Shown here piece by piece: positions 8,332 through 20,653 of a stretch of DNA of 54,945 bases. A model generated the notes under the pieces. The model searched no databases. It saw only the letters and a program-made list of their open reading frames with translations, and was not told the DNA's origin. The DNA comes from Gammaproteobacteria bacterium (GTDB lineage Bacteria; Pseudomonadota; Gammaproteobacteria; CAJXQU01). Both the position numbers and the translations under genes were made by a program. The DNA lies in the NCBI GenBank assembly GCA_026984775.1, contig JALSRM010000038.1, positions 1-54,945 of the forward strand. Direction: 5' to 3'. Numbering within the stretch: position 1 is the stretch's first letter; each line of letters starts with the position of its first letter.

Positions 8332-9246
8332 ATGAAAGCACTTAAAATTCGCAAGCTCAGGAAAGTCTACAAGAACGGCTTTGAGGCATTGAAGGGAATC
8401 GATCTTACAGTTGACGAAGGCGATTTTTTTGCACTGCTTGGACCCAATGGCGCGGGTAAGTCCACAACCATTGGTATCATTTCATCACTCGTTACCAAGA
8501 CTGAAGGGGTGGTAAAGATCTTTGACGTCGATATTGACGAAGCTCTCGAAACAGCCAAATCCTTTATTGGACTTGTTCCGCAAGAAATCAATTTTTCCCA
8601 GTTTGAGACTCCCGAACAGATCGTGGTCAACCAAGCGGGTTATTACGGGATCGATCGGCCACTCGCAAAAGAACGTGCTGAACGATATTTGAAGCAGCTT
8701 GGGTTATGGGGAAAACGACATGCTCCAGCGCGGACCCTATCGGGTGGAATGAAACGCCGTTTGATGATTGCGAGAGCCCTCATTCATCAACCACGATTGC
8801 TTATCCTCGATGAGCCGACTGCCGGTGTTGATATCGAATTGAGGCGATCCATGTGGGATTTCTTGCGCGAGATTAACCGTCAAGGGATCACGATCATTCT
8901 AACGACTCACTATCTGGAAGAGGCGGAAAGCCTGTGCCGGAATATCGCCATTATCGATCACGGCAACATCATTCAATATTCAACCATGAAATCACTCCTG
9001 GCCCAGCTTCATGTGGAGACCTTTGTTCTCGATCTTGTATCGCCAGTGGACAAGCTTCCTGTCATTGAAGACTTTGAGGTGCGCAAAATCGATGATATGA
9101 CGCTTGAGGTGGATATAGAAAAACGGCATACGCTGAACGATTTGTTTGCAAAGCTGACAGAAAAAAAGATCAAGGTGATGAGCATGCGCAATAAAGCGAA
9201 CAGGTTGGAAGAACTGTTCATCCACCTGCTTGGGAAAAAACAATGA
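8332..9246 (+). CDS. yadG: ABC exporter ATPase, YadG-like
   Basis: This 304-residue ATP-binding subunit belongs to an ABC-2 type exporter. Walker A is GPNGAGKS at residues 37-44, the signature LSGGMKRRL begins at residue 136, and Walker B with LLILDEPTAG follows, then the H-loop in LTTHYLEEAE. A C-terminal extension of about 80 residues is typical of YadG/CcmA-like drug or polysaccharide exporters. The ATG at 8332 fits the family start; the 15 upstream in-frame codons have no homology. The stop overlaps the permease start in an ATGA, so the two subunits are co-translated. Confidence 0.87.
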   Translation: MKALKIRKLRKVYKNGFEALKGIDLTVDEGDFFALLGPNGAGKSTTIGIISSLVTKTEGVVKIFDVDIDEALETAKSFIGLVPQEINFSQFETPEQIVVNQAGYYGIDRPLAKERAERYLKQLGLWGKRHAPARTLSGGMKRRLMIARALIHQPRLLILDEPTAGVDIELRRSMWDFLREINRQGITIILTTHYLEEAESLCRNIAIIDHGNIIQYSTMKSLLAQLHVETFVLDLVSPVDKLPVIEDFEVRKIDDMTLEVDIEKRHTLNDLFAKLTEKKIKVMSMRNKANRLEELFIHLLGKKQ

Positions 9247-10007
9247 ATTATTGGGTTGCCTATAAGACCATTGTTTATAAAGAGGTGTCACGTTTTGTCC
9301 GGATCTGGCCACAGACGATTCTGCCTCCGGCTGTGACGATGACACTTTATTTCCTGATCTTCGGTAACCTCATTGGTTCACGGATAGGTGATATGGGTGG
9401 TTTCAGCTATATGCAATATATTGCTCCCGGTATCATTATGATGTCTGTGATCACGAACTCATACTCTAATGTGGTTTCTTCGTTCTACAGTGCAAAATTC
9501 CAAAAACATATCGAGGAAATACTGGTTGCTCCTGTACCAAACTGGATAATCCTTGCGGGCTATGTTACCGGTGGGGTCAGCCGCGGTTTGATGGTGGGCT
9601 TTGTGGTAACCTCTGTCGCACTGTTTTTTACCCATCTCCAGGTTCATTCGAGTGTAATCACTGTGATGACAGTTCTAGGCACCTCAATACTGTTTTCACT
9701 TGGAGGTTTGATCAACGGTGCTTTTGCCAAGAGTTTCGACGACATTTCCATTGTTCCGGTCTTTATTCTTACTCCATTGACTTATCTTGGTGGTGTTTTT
9801 TATTCCATCGATCTGTTGCCGGATTTTTGGCGCCATGTGTCCTTGTACAACCCGATCCTTTATATGGTCAATGCATTTCGCTATGGAATTCTGGGAGAAT
9901 CGGATATTGGTATATCGGTTGCATTTATCGTGCTGAGCGGATTTATTTTAATCCTAGTAGCCACGGCGATGTGGGTGTTAAACAAAGGGGCTGGAATAAA
10001 GAACTGA
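9243..10007 (+). CDS. yadH: ABC-2 type permease, YadH-like
   Basis: This 254-residue permease partners the ATPase encoded just upstream. It has six predicted transmembrane segments and the ABC-2 signature region near the end of the fold (TPLTYLGGVFYSIDLLP). The E. coli homologue is YadH, whose substrate is not established. The gene ends five bases before the convergent spoT stop. Confidence 0.87.
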   Translation: MNYWVAYKTIVYKEVSRFVRIWPQTILPPAVTMTLYFLIFGNLIGSRIGDMGGFSYMQYIAPGIIMMSVITNSYSNVVSSFYSAKFQKHIEEILVAPVPNWIILAGYVTGGVSRGLMVGFVVTSVALFFTHLQVHSSVITVMTVLGTSILFSLGGLINGAFAKSFDDISIVPVFILTPLTYLGGVFYSIDLLPDFWRHVSLYNPILYMVNAFRYGILGESDIGISVAFIVLSGFILILVATAMWVLNKGAGIKN

Positions 10008-10012
10008 GTGTT

Positions 10013-12121
10013 CTAACCAGTTCTATACACTCTGGATACTGCATTGAGAGGACGTAGTGCACGGATAACCCGAGCCAGATGCGTACGATCACGGACAGTG
10101 ATCACAAAAGTGATGCTCACATGATTGCCATCACCTTCTGAGATTGATACATCTTCGATACTTGCTCCCTGATTCGCAATCGCGGTTGCAATGGTCGCCA
10201 GTGCGCCGCGTTGATTTTTGTTTTCTATTCTGATCTCGGCCGCATATTCTCCTTCGACATTCTCTTCCCATTCTACGTCTATCCATTTTTCAGGATGGTT
10301 ACGGAATTCCGCGAGGTTCTTGCAAGTTTTACGGTGGATGACGATACCCCTGCCTGCAGAAACATAGCCGAGAATCTCATCCCCTGGAATAGGGTGGCAG
10401 CATTTCGGGAAAGTCAAAACCATGCCTTCAGTTCCGCGGATTGAGAGTGGCGTCCCGCTCGTGGCAGGTTCCTTGTTCTTTTCACTGCTGTCCGGGACCA
10501 GATGTTGTGCCACGATCGTTGCCAGTCGATTTCCCAGTCCGATCTGGATCAATAGATCATCGGTTGTTGTGAGGTTGAACTCTTTGAGTACTTTGTTGAC
10601 CCGCCGTTTGGGTATTTTGGAAATCTCTGTGTCATAGCGCTCGAGTTCCCGGTTGAGCATACGTTTCCCAAGAATTTTTGCTTCGTCTTCCTTGAGGTGT
10701 TTCAGGAAATGCCGAATCTGTGATCGAGCCCGTGCAGTGACCACAAAGTTTAACCAGGCAGGGTTGGGCTTGGCGCCGGGTGCGGTGACGATTTCAACGG
10801 TTTGACCGGTTTCTAATTCTGTTTTCAATGGTACCAGCCGCCGGTTTATCCGTGCCGTAACACAACTGTCCCCGATATCACTATGTATGGCATAGGCAAA
10901 GTCAACCGCTGTTGATCCCCGTGGAAGTTCGAGGATATCCCCCCTTGGAGTGAAGACATAGATTTCATCCGGGAAGAGATCCACCTTTACGTGTTCCAGA
11001 AATTCTTCGGAATTACCAGCCTGTTGCTGCATCTCCAGGATCCGCTGCAGCCAGTCACGCGCCCTTTTATGGGCACTGTTCGCTGCTCCGCCAGTTTTGT
11101 AGAGCCAGTGTGCCGCAATTCCGGCTTCAGCTACTTCATCCATTTCTCGGGTTCGGATCTGTACTTCGATAGGAACACCATGTGGCCCGAACAATACCGT
11201 ATGCAGGGACTGATAACCATTCGATTTTGGGATGGCAATGTAATCCTTGAACTTGCCAGGTACCGGTTTGAAGAGATTGTGCACAATACCCAAAGTTCGG
11301 TAACACATGTCGACATCTTCCACCAGGATGCGGAATCCATAGACATCGAAGACCTCGTCGAAGGAGAGGTGGTTTTCACGCATTTTCTTGTACAGGCTGT
11401 ATACGTGTTTCTCCCTGCCGAGAACTTCAGCTGGGAGTTTCTCTTGTCGCAGGCGCCGGCGAATACTGTTTTTGATCTTGTTGACGATCTCCTTGCGGTT
11501 GCCTCGGGCCTTTTTAACCTCGCTGGTAAGGACTTCATAGCGGTGTGGGTAGAGTGCCTTGAAGCCAAGTTCTTCCAGTTCCAGTCTGACACTGTTCATG
11601 CCCAGCCGTTGCGCTATTGGGGCATAGATTTCCAGTGTTTCGCGGGCAATACGCCTTCTTTTGGTGGGATCGAGAGCGCCCAATGTACGCATGTTGTGAG
11701 TTCGATCCGCAAGTTTGACCAATATGACGCGAATATCATTGGACATCGCCATCATCATCTTGCGGAAGTTTTCGGCCTGTTTTTCGGCCTGGCTCTCGAA
11801 ACCAAGGTGAGTCAGCTTACTGACACCATCCACAATCTCAGCTACCTCGGTACCGAAATTTTTGATGAGGTCTTCTTTTGTAACCGCCGTGTCTTCCAGC
11901 ACATCATGCAATATGGCGGCTATAAGTGTTTCATGATCCATGTGCATCTGTGCAAGGATTACTGAAACCTCCAGAGGATGGTGGATATAAGGCTCACCAC
12001 TCATACGCGTCTGGCCTTCATGCGCCAAAGCGCCGAATTCGTAAGCCCGCCGGATCTTTTTTATCTGGCCAGGTTTAAGATAGGTGGAAGCCAGATCGCA
12101 AAGGTCATCTATCGAATACAT
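10013..12121 (-). CDS. spoT: Bifunctional (p)ppGpp synthetase/hydrolase SpoT
   Basis: This 702-residue stringent-response enzyme both makes and degrades (p)ppGpp. An N-terminal HD hydrolase domain is intact (HHPLEV, ILHDVLEDT, DRTHNMRT). The synthetase domain contains IPKSNGYQSLHT and EVQIRT. The metal-site motif before it is KFKD, the basic form of bifunctional SpoT/Rel enzymes rather than the acidic ExDD of RelA. A TGS domain (about 390-450) and a C-terminal ACT domain (about 625-700) follow. It is last in the purM-yicC-gmk-rpoZ-spoT run on this strand, separated from rpoZ by 194 bases. Confidence 0.96.
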   Translation of the reverse strand: MYSIDDLCDLASTYLKPGQIKKIRRAYEFGALAHEGQTRMSGEPYIHHPLEVSVILAQMHMDHETLIAAILHDVLEDTAVTKEDLIKNFGTEVAEIVDGVSKLTHLGFESQAEKQAENFRKMMMAMSNDIRVILVKLADRTHNMRTLGALDPTKRRRIARETLEIYAPIAQRLGMNSVRLELEELGFKALYPHRYEVLTSEVKKARGNRKEIVNKIKNSIRRRLRQEKLPAEVLGREKHVYSLYKKMRENHLSFDEVFDVYGFRILVEDVDMCYRTLGIVHNLFKPVPGKFKDYIAIPKSNGYQSLHTVLFGPHGVPIEVQIRTREMDEVAEAGIAAHWLYKTGGAANSAHKRARDWLQRILEMQQQAGNSEEFLEHVKVDLFPDEIYVFTPRGDILELPRGSTAVDFAYAIHSDIGDSCVTARINRRLVPLKTELETGQTVEIVTAPGAKPNPAWLNFVVTARARSQIRHFLKHLKEDEAKILGKRMLNRELERYDTEISKIPKRRVNKVLKEFNLTTTDDLLIQIGLGNRLATIVAQHLVPDSSEKNKEPATSGTPLSIRGTEGMVLTFPKCCHPIPGDEILGYVSAGRGIVIHRKTCKNLAEFRNHPEKWIDVEWEENVEGEYAAEIRIENKNQRGALATIATAIANQGASIEDVSISEGDGNHVSITFVITVRDRTHLARVIRALRPLNAVSRVYRTG

Positions 12122-12315
12122 GACCCAAGCATAACGCAGTGACAGCGATTACTGAATAACCCGGTACCGAGTGTGCTCAGAAAACGACGGAAAATCACAA
12201 TGTGCAATATGTTGGAATGAGAGAAAAGGCGCGTAGCTACATTAGCGCATATCCTGGCTGAACACCATGAATACCAACCAAAACAAATGTTCTTGAGTCT
12301 GGAGTTGAGGTTCTT
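12122..12315. other. rpoZ-spoT intergenic region
   Basis: These 194 bases between rpoZ and spoT hold no gene I can support. No convincing terminator, promoter hexamer pair or repeat stood out. Confidence 0.5.
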
Positions 12316-12588
12316 TCAGGGTTGTCCTTCTTCTGGCAGAGCTATTTCACCCAGTGCTTCCAGTTCCTCTTCTTCGCGTTCCTTGGCATCGATGGCTTCG
12401 ACTTTTTCAAGGTCGATCAGGCCTTCTGCAATTTCCCGCAAGGCGATAACAGAGGGTTTGTCCTTGTTTTCTTCAACCAGTGGAGGTGAGCCCATGGCAA
12501 TCTGGCGAGCTCGCTTGCTTGCCAGCAAAACGAGATCAAAACGGTTGCCAACGTGCGGCAGACAATCTTCAATTGTTACTCGAGCCAT
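12316..12588 (-). CDS. rpoZ: RNA polymerase omega subunit
   Basis: This 90-residue omega subunit has the conserved N-terminus [10 protein letters not shown], the [15 protein letters not shown] core that wraps the beta-prime tail, and an acidic C-terminus. It assists RNA polymerase assembly and, with the beta-prime subunit, forms a ppGpp-binding site in proteobacteria, which fits its position before spoT. GAGGA precedes the ATG at normal spacing. Confidence 0.96.
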   Translation of the reverse strand: MARVTIEDCLPHVGNRFDLVLLASKRARQIAMGSPPLVEENKDKPSVIALREIAEGLIDLEKVEAIDAKEREEEELEALGEIALPEEGQP

Positions 12589-12609
12589 TGTTTATCCTCA
12601 GAAAACGAG

Positions 12610-12628
12610 CGGTTGTTGAAAACAGCCG
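12610..12628 (-). terminator. Hairpin between gmk and rpoZ
   Basis: CGGTTGTT and AACAGCCG form an 8-base-pair stem with one G-U pair. On the transcribed strand four T follow 4 bases later. It may cause partial termination between gmk and rpoZ. Confidence 0.35.
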
Positions 12629-12645
12629 AGCATAGTACCAAATTC

Positions 12646-14123
<1,478 letters not shown>

Positions 14124-14127
14124 TGTT

Positions 14128-15165
14128 TCACTCCTCTATGATCACCACCGGCTTGTCTCCGGTACTCTCATCGATGTGGCCGATGATAAATGCCTGCTCG
14201 CCTAGGGATGCCAGATGGTCGATTACAGCATCGGCTTGATCGGTTGCAGTGATCAGCACCATACCGATGCCACAATTGAAGGTACGGTACATTTCGGTTT
14301 GTTCGATATTCCCCATCTCTTGCAACCAGTCGAAGATGGACGGCGTCTGCCAACTGTCCGGATTGATGGTGGCAGTGTAACCCTCTGGCATGACTCGTGG
14401 GAGATTTTCCAGTAGTCCACCACCAGTGATATGTGCCAGAGCGTGTATGGGAAATCGTTTGATCGTCGCTAGCAGCGGGCTGACATAGATCCGTGTCGGT
14501 TCCAGTAAGACTTCTCCGATGGGGCGGCCATGGAAATCCTCATCTAAGGCCGTGTCGGAAACCTTCAGAATCTTGCGGATGAGGGAGTAGCCGTTGGAGT
14601 GAGGGCCGCTGGAGGCCAGCCCGATCAAGGCATCGCCAGCACGGACACGGCTACCGTCGATGACCTCGTCTTCTTCCACTACACCGACACAGAATCCTGC
14701 GAGGTCGTAGTCATTTTCGGCATACATGTCCGGCATTTCAGCGGTTTCTCCTCCGATTAGGGCACAGTCGGCTTGTTGACATCCTTCCGCAATACCGCGG
14801 ATTACATCGGTGGCGATGTCGATATCCAGCTTCGAGGTGGCGTAATAATCGAGAAAGAAAAGGGGTTCTGCACCCTGTACAATCAGGTCATTGACACACA
14901 TGGCCACGAGATCGATGCCAATGGTATCGTGTTTTCCGCTTTCTATCGCGAGTCTCAGTTTGGTACCGACACCATCAGTACCAGAGACAAGAACCGGGTT
15001 TTTATAGCCTGTATCGGCTAGCTTGAACAGTGCACCAAAGCCACCTACATTTCCCGCAACGCCAGGGCGGTGTGTCTGCTTGACCAAGGGCTTGATCCGT
15101 TCGACAAGCCGGTTGCCGCTGTCGATATCAACGCCGGCGTCCTTGTAAGTGAGTGATTGTGTCAT
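14128..15165 (-). CDS. purM: Phosphoribosylformylglycinamidine cyclo-ligase (AIR synthetase)
   Basis: This 345-residue enzyme makes aminoimidazole ribonucleotide from FGAM with ATP in purine synthesis. The family features are clear: [15 protein letters not shown] at the start, [29 protein letters not shown] and [16 protein letters not shown]. The start was placed at 15165 because it gives the standard length and N-terminus; 12 further in-frame codons upstream look unrelated. It is divergent from perM, the normal gammaproteobacterial arrangement, and leads the yicC-gmk-rpoZ-spoT run. Confidence 0.96.
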   Translation of the reverse strand: MTQSLTYKDAGVDIDSGNRLVERIKPLVKQTHRPGVAGNVGGFGALFKLADTGYKNPVLVSGTDGVGTKLRLAIESGKHDTIGIDLVAMCVNDLIVQGAEPLFFLDYYATSKLDIDIATDVIRGIAEGCQQADCALIGGETAEMPDMYAENDYDLAGFCVGVVEEDEVIDGSRVRAGDALIGLASSGPHSNGYSLIRKILKVSDTALDEDFHGRPIGEVLLEPTRIYVSPLLATIKRFPIHALAHITGGGLLENLPRVMPEGYTATINPDSWQTPSIFDWLQEMGNIEQTEMYRTFNCGIGMVLITATDQADAVIDHLASLGEQAFIIGHIDESTGDKPVVIIEE

Positions 15166-15281
15166 TGAGTTGTTGTCAGGATTGGATGTACAGGCGGTCA
15201 ATTCTATAAAGTATCCTTGACTTGAACAAGCATCATGGCATAGCGTTTGCCTTTTGGTTCCTAATGCGATGGGGAAGGTGA

Positions 15282-16346
15282 TTGTTAAGTAAGCTCAGTG
15301 ATTCTCAGAAGTGGTTTTTGTTGGCGGTTCTTGCGACAGGGGGCTGGCTGGTCTATTTGTTGTCTCCCGTTCTAACCCCCTTTCTGGTCAGTGCCCTGCT
15401 AGCTTATTTGGGTGACCCATTGGTGGACCGGCTGGAGGCGTACAAGTTTTCCCGAACCTTTGGTGTTCTCGTGGTTTTTCTGGTGATGTTTCTGATCGGT
15501 CTGATCTTCCTCTTGGTTATGATCCCTCTGCTTGAAAAACAGATCGCAGTTCTCATGATCAAAGTCCCCCTGATGATTGACAAGTTTCAGGAGGGTATCC
15601 TTCCCAGGATTGCCCGGTTTGCCGGTTTCGAGACACCCACACTGGATACCAGTGCCTTCAAGCGAGCCATTATCGCCAATTGGGAAAGTCTCAGTGGTAC
15701 GGTTGGTGGTGTCTTTGGCACGATCACCCACTCCGGGCTGAAAATCCTTAACTGGCTGGCTTTTGTATTGTTGATTCCTGTGGTTACATTTTATCTACTG
15801 AGAGACTGGGATGTTCTGGTTGGAAAGATTCAAGATTTGTTGCCGCGAAAGATTGAACCGACCGTAAGCCGGCTGGCTAAAGAGTGTGATGATGTACTTG
15901 CGCAGTTTTTCCGTGGACAGCTTTCGGTAATGATGGCATTGGCCGTCATCTACACCGTGGGTTTGATGATCGTGGGTCTCGATCTGGCATTTTTGATTGG
16001 GATTCTTTCCGGCCTGGTAAGCTTTGTACCTTATCTCGGGTTTATTGTCGGCATCGTCATCGCAAGTCTTTCTGCGGTGATGCAATTTCACGATTTTATC
16101 CATGTTATTTATGTGGCTATCGTTTTCGGGATCGGACAGGCTCTGGAAGGTATGGTGTTGTCGCCTCTGCTGGTGGGTGATCGGATTGGCCTTCATCCGG
16201 TTGCGGTGATCTTCGCCGTCATGGCCGGGGGACAGTTGTTTGGTTTTTTTGGTGTATTGTTGGCCCTGCCGGTGGCTGCCGTGATCATGGTGATACTTCG
16301 TCACTGGAAAGAGCTGTATAAGGAGAGCGATTTTTATACCCCGTGA
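15282..16346 (+). CDS. perM: PerM-type AI-2E/permease family membrane protein
   Basis: This 354-residue inner-membrane protein has about eight transmembrane segments in the 2-3-3 layout of the AI-2E transporter (UPF0118) family, with the conserved C-terminal block [15 protein letters not shown] and [17 protein letters not shown]. Some relatives are transporters of autoinducer or act as Na+/H+ antiporters; the substrate here is unknown. The start is TTG after GGGGAAGG; an ATG 18 bases upstream runs into a stop. It lies divergent from purM and overlaps hda by 4 bases. Confidence 0.86.
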   Translation: MLSKLSDSQKWFLLAVLATGGWLVYLLSPVLTPFLVSALLAYLGDPLVDRLEAYKFSRTFGVLVVFLVMFLIGLIFLLVMIPLLEKQIAVLMIKVPLMIDKFQEGILPRIARFAGFETPTLDTSAFKRAIIANWESLSGTVGGVFGTITHSGLKILNWLAFVLLIPVVTFYLLRDWDVLVGKIQDLLPRKIEPTVSRLAKECDDVLAQFFRGQLSVMMALAVIYTVGLMIVGLDLAFLIGILSGLVSFVPYLGFIVGIVIASLSAVMQFHDFIHVIYVAIVFGIGQALEGMVLSPLLVGDRIGLHPVAVIFAVMAGGQLFGFFGVLLALPVAAVIMVILRHWKELYKESDFYTP

Positions 16347-17047
16347 ACCTGAAACAGCCCTCTCAACTTCCCTTGTCTTTTGGTCAGACAGAGTTGTTCT
16401 CTTTCGAACACTTCGTGGCCGGTGGCAATGCTGAAATAATAAAAAGGTTGCTCTTCTGTGCCGCCGGCTCAGAGCCTGAGACCTTGTTCCTTTGGGGAAG
16501 ACCGGGGGCCGGCAAGAGTCACCTGTTGCAGGCATTGTGTACTGCCTCGGCAGAGAACGAGCGGGCTTCGGTCTATCTGCCACTTGCCGAGAACAGGAAG
16601 TTTACACCGCAATTGCTCGAAGGGTTGGAAGCGCTGTCTATCGTCTGTCTTGACGATGTGGATCGGATTGCTGGAGATGAATACTGGGAACATGCTGTGT
16701 TTAATCTGTTCAATCGGGTGCGAGAAGAGCATCACACCTTGGTGTTGTCGGCACGTGCAGCCCCGAAATCAATCCGCTTTTCCCTGGCGGATCTGGCATC
16801 ACGAATGAATTGGGGTTTGATCTATCAGTTGCAGGATCTGGATGATGCGGGAAAACTGGAGGTGTTACAGCAAAAAGCGCGTGCCCGCCGTTTCGAGCTG
16901 CCTGAGGAAGTCGGGAATTATCTGATCCGGCGACTGCCCCGCGACATGCATGCGTTATGTCAGTTTCTGGATCGGCTCGACCAGGCGAGTCTTGTGGCCA
17001 AACGGAAGCTGACGATTCCTTTCGTCAAGGAGATCATGACACAGTGA
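16343..17047 (+). CDS. hda: DnaA regulatory inactivator Hda
   Basis: This 234-residue AAA+ protein, with the sliding clamp, triggers hydrolysis of DnaA-ATP and prevents over-initiation. The N-terminal clamp-binding motif is seen as QLPLSF, followed by a P-loop in RPGAGKSHLLQAL and a Walker B segment CLDDVDRIAG. The gene starts with GTG overlapping the perM stop (GTGA) and its own stop overlaps the next gene in another GTGA, so the three are tightly coupled. Confidence 0.92.
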   Translation: MNLKQPSQLPLSFGQTELFSFEHFVAGGNAEIIKRLLFCAAGSEPETLFLWGRPGAGKSHLLQALCTASAENERASVYLPLAENRKFTPQLLEGLEALSIVCLDDVDRIAGDEYWEHAVFNLFNRVREEHHTLVLSARAAPKSIRFSLADLASRMNWGLIYQLQDLDDAGKLEVLQQKARARRFELPEEVGNYLIRRLPRDMHALCQFLDRLDQASLVAKRKLTIPFVKEIMTQ

Positions 17048-18318
17048 TAAAGAAAATCACACAGGCACTTTTTTGTCTGTATCTGATTTGCCAGCAAGCG
17101 GTGCTTGCAGAATCCGTACCACGAAGTGATGCAGCGGAAGCACTATATGCAAAATACAAACAGGCGGTTCTGCAGGTCCGGATCATCGACAAAACCTCAC
17201 AGTCGAAGAGTGTGATTGGTTCCGGGTTTTTCATCAGCCGGGATGGTTATGTGATTAGTAATTTCCATGTGATCTCGGACTGGATCTACAAGCCGGAGCG
17301 TTATGAAATCCGATACCTGCTGAACAATAAAGAAGAAGGCCGGCTGGATCCCGTTGTGATCGATATCGTACATGATCTTGCCCTGCTCAAGGCCGATCGG
17401 AATTCGGATGTATGGTTTAAGTTGTTGGACAGGGATCTGATTCAGGGCGAGCATCTCTATTCTTTTGGCAACCCACACGATATCGGTTTTTCCATTGTCG
17501 AGGGTACGTACAACGGCTATCTCGAGAAGTCGCTGTACAAGAAGATCCATTTCACCGGTTCAGTCAATCCAGGCATGAGTGGCGGCCCGGTGGTGACACG
17601 GCAGGGGCGTGTTGCCGGTGTCAACGTCTCCGGTGCAGGCAATCAACTGAGTTTTCTGGTGCCATCGGAATATGTCCGGCATCTGATCGAGAGCAGTATG
17701 GCGCCGAAAGGAAAGCAGAGTTTTTTGGCAATGATTCGCGATCAACTGCTTTCCAACCAGGACGGGTACATGGGAGAGTTGTTGAAGCGTTCCTTCAATC
17801 TGATCGCACTCAATGGTTATACCTTGCCGGGGAAACTCGCCGAATTCATGAAATGCTGGGGTGGAACGGAAAAGAAGGAAAAGATGTTGTATGAACAGAC
17901 CTATCAGATCTGTCGCACCGAGGATGACATTTACCTTTCACCGGGCCAACGTACCGGTGTGATCGAATACGAACATGATCTGTACCGGAACGGAGGCTTG
18001 GGGACGGTACGATTCTTTGCGCTGATGGAGGAGATTGTCAACCAGCCCAAGGTGGCCGGTTTTGCCGATGAAGAAATGGTGACTGATTATGAATGTCAGA
18101 CGGGGCAGGTCAAACATGAGGGCGTCAAGTCCAAACTGGTTTTCTGTTTGCGTGGATACCGGAAATTTGCCGGACTCTATGATGCCTGGATGACTGCTGT
18201 CGTACTTGCCGACAAAGAGGAGGTATTGCAAACAACAGTTTCTCTGCTGGGTGTCAGTTATGAGAATGCGATACGGTTTTCCAAAGCCTGGATGGAGCGA
18301 GTCAGATGGAATCCCTGA
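17044..18318 (+). CDS. Secreted trypsin-like serine protease with C-terminal unknown domain
   Basis: This is a 424-residue exported protein. A signal peptide (about residues 1-22, IKKITQALFCLYLIC...) is followed by a trypsin-like protease domain with an intact triad: His75 in NFHVI, Asp111 in HDLALL and Ser179 in NPGMSGGP. This resembles DegP/HtrA catalytic domains but no PDZ domain follows; residues about 225-424 are a separate, unrecognised domain with several cysteines. The GTG at 17044 was chosen because it overlaps the hda stop and starts directly at the signal peptide. The next gene encodes an FHA membrane protein, so the pair may form an envelope signalling or quality-control unit; that is inference. 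Confidence 0.8.
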   Translation: MIKKITQALFCLYLICQQAVLAESVPRSDAAEALYAKYKQAVLQVRIIDKTSQSKSVIGSGFFISRDGYVISNFHVISDWIYKPERYEIRYLLNNKEEGRLDPVVIDIVHDLALLKADRNSDVWFKLLDRDLIQGEHLYSFGNPHDIGFSIVEGTYNGYLEKSLYKKIHFTGSVNPGMSGGPVVTRQGRVAGVNVSGAGNQLSFLVPSEYVRHLIESSMAPKGKQSFLAMIRDQLLSNQDGYMGELLKRSFNLIALNGYTLPGKLAEFMKCWGGTEKKEKMLYEQTYQICRTEDDIYLSPGQRTGVIEYEHDLYRNGGLGTVRFFALMEEIVNQPKVAGFADEEMVTDYECQTGQVKHEGVKSKLVFCLRGYRKFAGLYDAWMTAVVLADKEEVLQTTVSLLGVSYENAIRFSKAWMERVRWNP

Positions 18319-19297
18319 ATTCACACATGAAGGAACTGGGTATCATCGAAGTGCTGGATCGTTATGGCCGTGTGGTACAGAGAATGGAGATCTCGCCGGG
18401 CGAGACGATCACCGTCGGCCGGAGTTATGACAACGACATCATCCTGGACGATGGTTATGTCTGTCCCCACCATGTCTCCATGATCATGCAGGGTGATCAG
18501 CTGGTGGTGAAGGATCTCGAGAGCATCAACGGGATTTCTCAAAACAAATACCATTTCAGGGGTGAGACCATTAACCTTGCCTCCGATGAAACCTTCCGTC
18601 TTGGTCATACTACCCTTCGTTACCGGTCGGCCACAGAACCACTCAAACCGACCCGCATCGATCGGCATCTTCGAAATTCCTTCTGGACCCTGCAAAACCC
18701 TTGGCTGGTACTGATCATCTTTACCCTTTTGATGGGTTTTATCCTTGTGGAGACCCTATTTCTGCAAACCGAAAAGACTGACAGCATCAAGACGTTTGCA
18801 GATTCTATCCCCATAATCACCACAATTTTTGCTTGGGCTGGATTGTGGTCATTGTTCGGCAAGATCATGATCGACCGCTTTTCCTTTTGGACCCATACAG
18901 GGATCTTTTCTCTTGCCAACCTGGGGTTTTATCTGAGTGCCATTATCCTCGGCTATCTGTTTTACGCTTTTGATCTCGACGGTGCGTATGAGCCTGTCTA
19001 TGTACTGCTCGTATTTCTGATCGCCGTATGGATGCTCTATACGCATCTGGGGTACAGCACCAAATATCCTCACCGTACCATGCTGATTACAGCGGTTATC
19101 CTGACCCTCATAGGCGCGGGTTTTTACCTCCTGGAGACATTGGTTGCCGATTCGGAATTCAGCGACACACCCTCATACCAAGTGCTACTGAAGGCACCGG
19201 AGTTCAATTTTGTCGATGGTGAACCTCTGGACAGCTTTTTTGCCAGAACGGAGGAGTTGAAAAAGATCATCGACGAAAAAGTGGATCTGGAATCGGA

Positions 19298-19301
<4 letters not shown>
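18306..19301 (+). CDS. FHA-domain inner-membrane protein
   Basis: This 331-residue protein has an N-terminal forkhead-associated domain (about residues 12-105) with the conserved VGRSYDNDI and PHHVSM positions that bind phosphothreonine. Five or so hydrophobic segments follow between about residues 135 and 280, and then a short charged tail. The FHA domain is presumably cytoplasmic. A GGAG lies 8 bases before the ATG, which overlaps the protease gene by 13 bases. It shares a CTAG at its stop with the convergent DUF2069 gene. No Ser/Thr kinase is encoded in the window, so its phosphopeptide partner is unknown. Confidence 0.8.
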
Positions 19302-20614
<1,313 letters not shown>

Positions 20615-20653
20615 GAATTTCGCTCCTGCTTTACTATCCGAGGATATTCTAAT

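Noticed and set aside
10991-11965. 324-codon open frame on the plus strand
   Set aside because: It is antisense within spoT, whose domains and motifs are complete. The translated sequence resembles no family and there is no ribosome-binding site.
15795-16583. 262-codon open frame on the minus strand
   Set aside because: It is antisense to perM and hda, both clearly real, and its sequence is low-complexity and basic.
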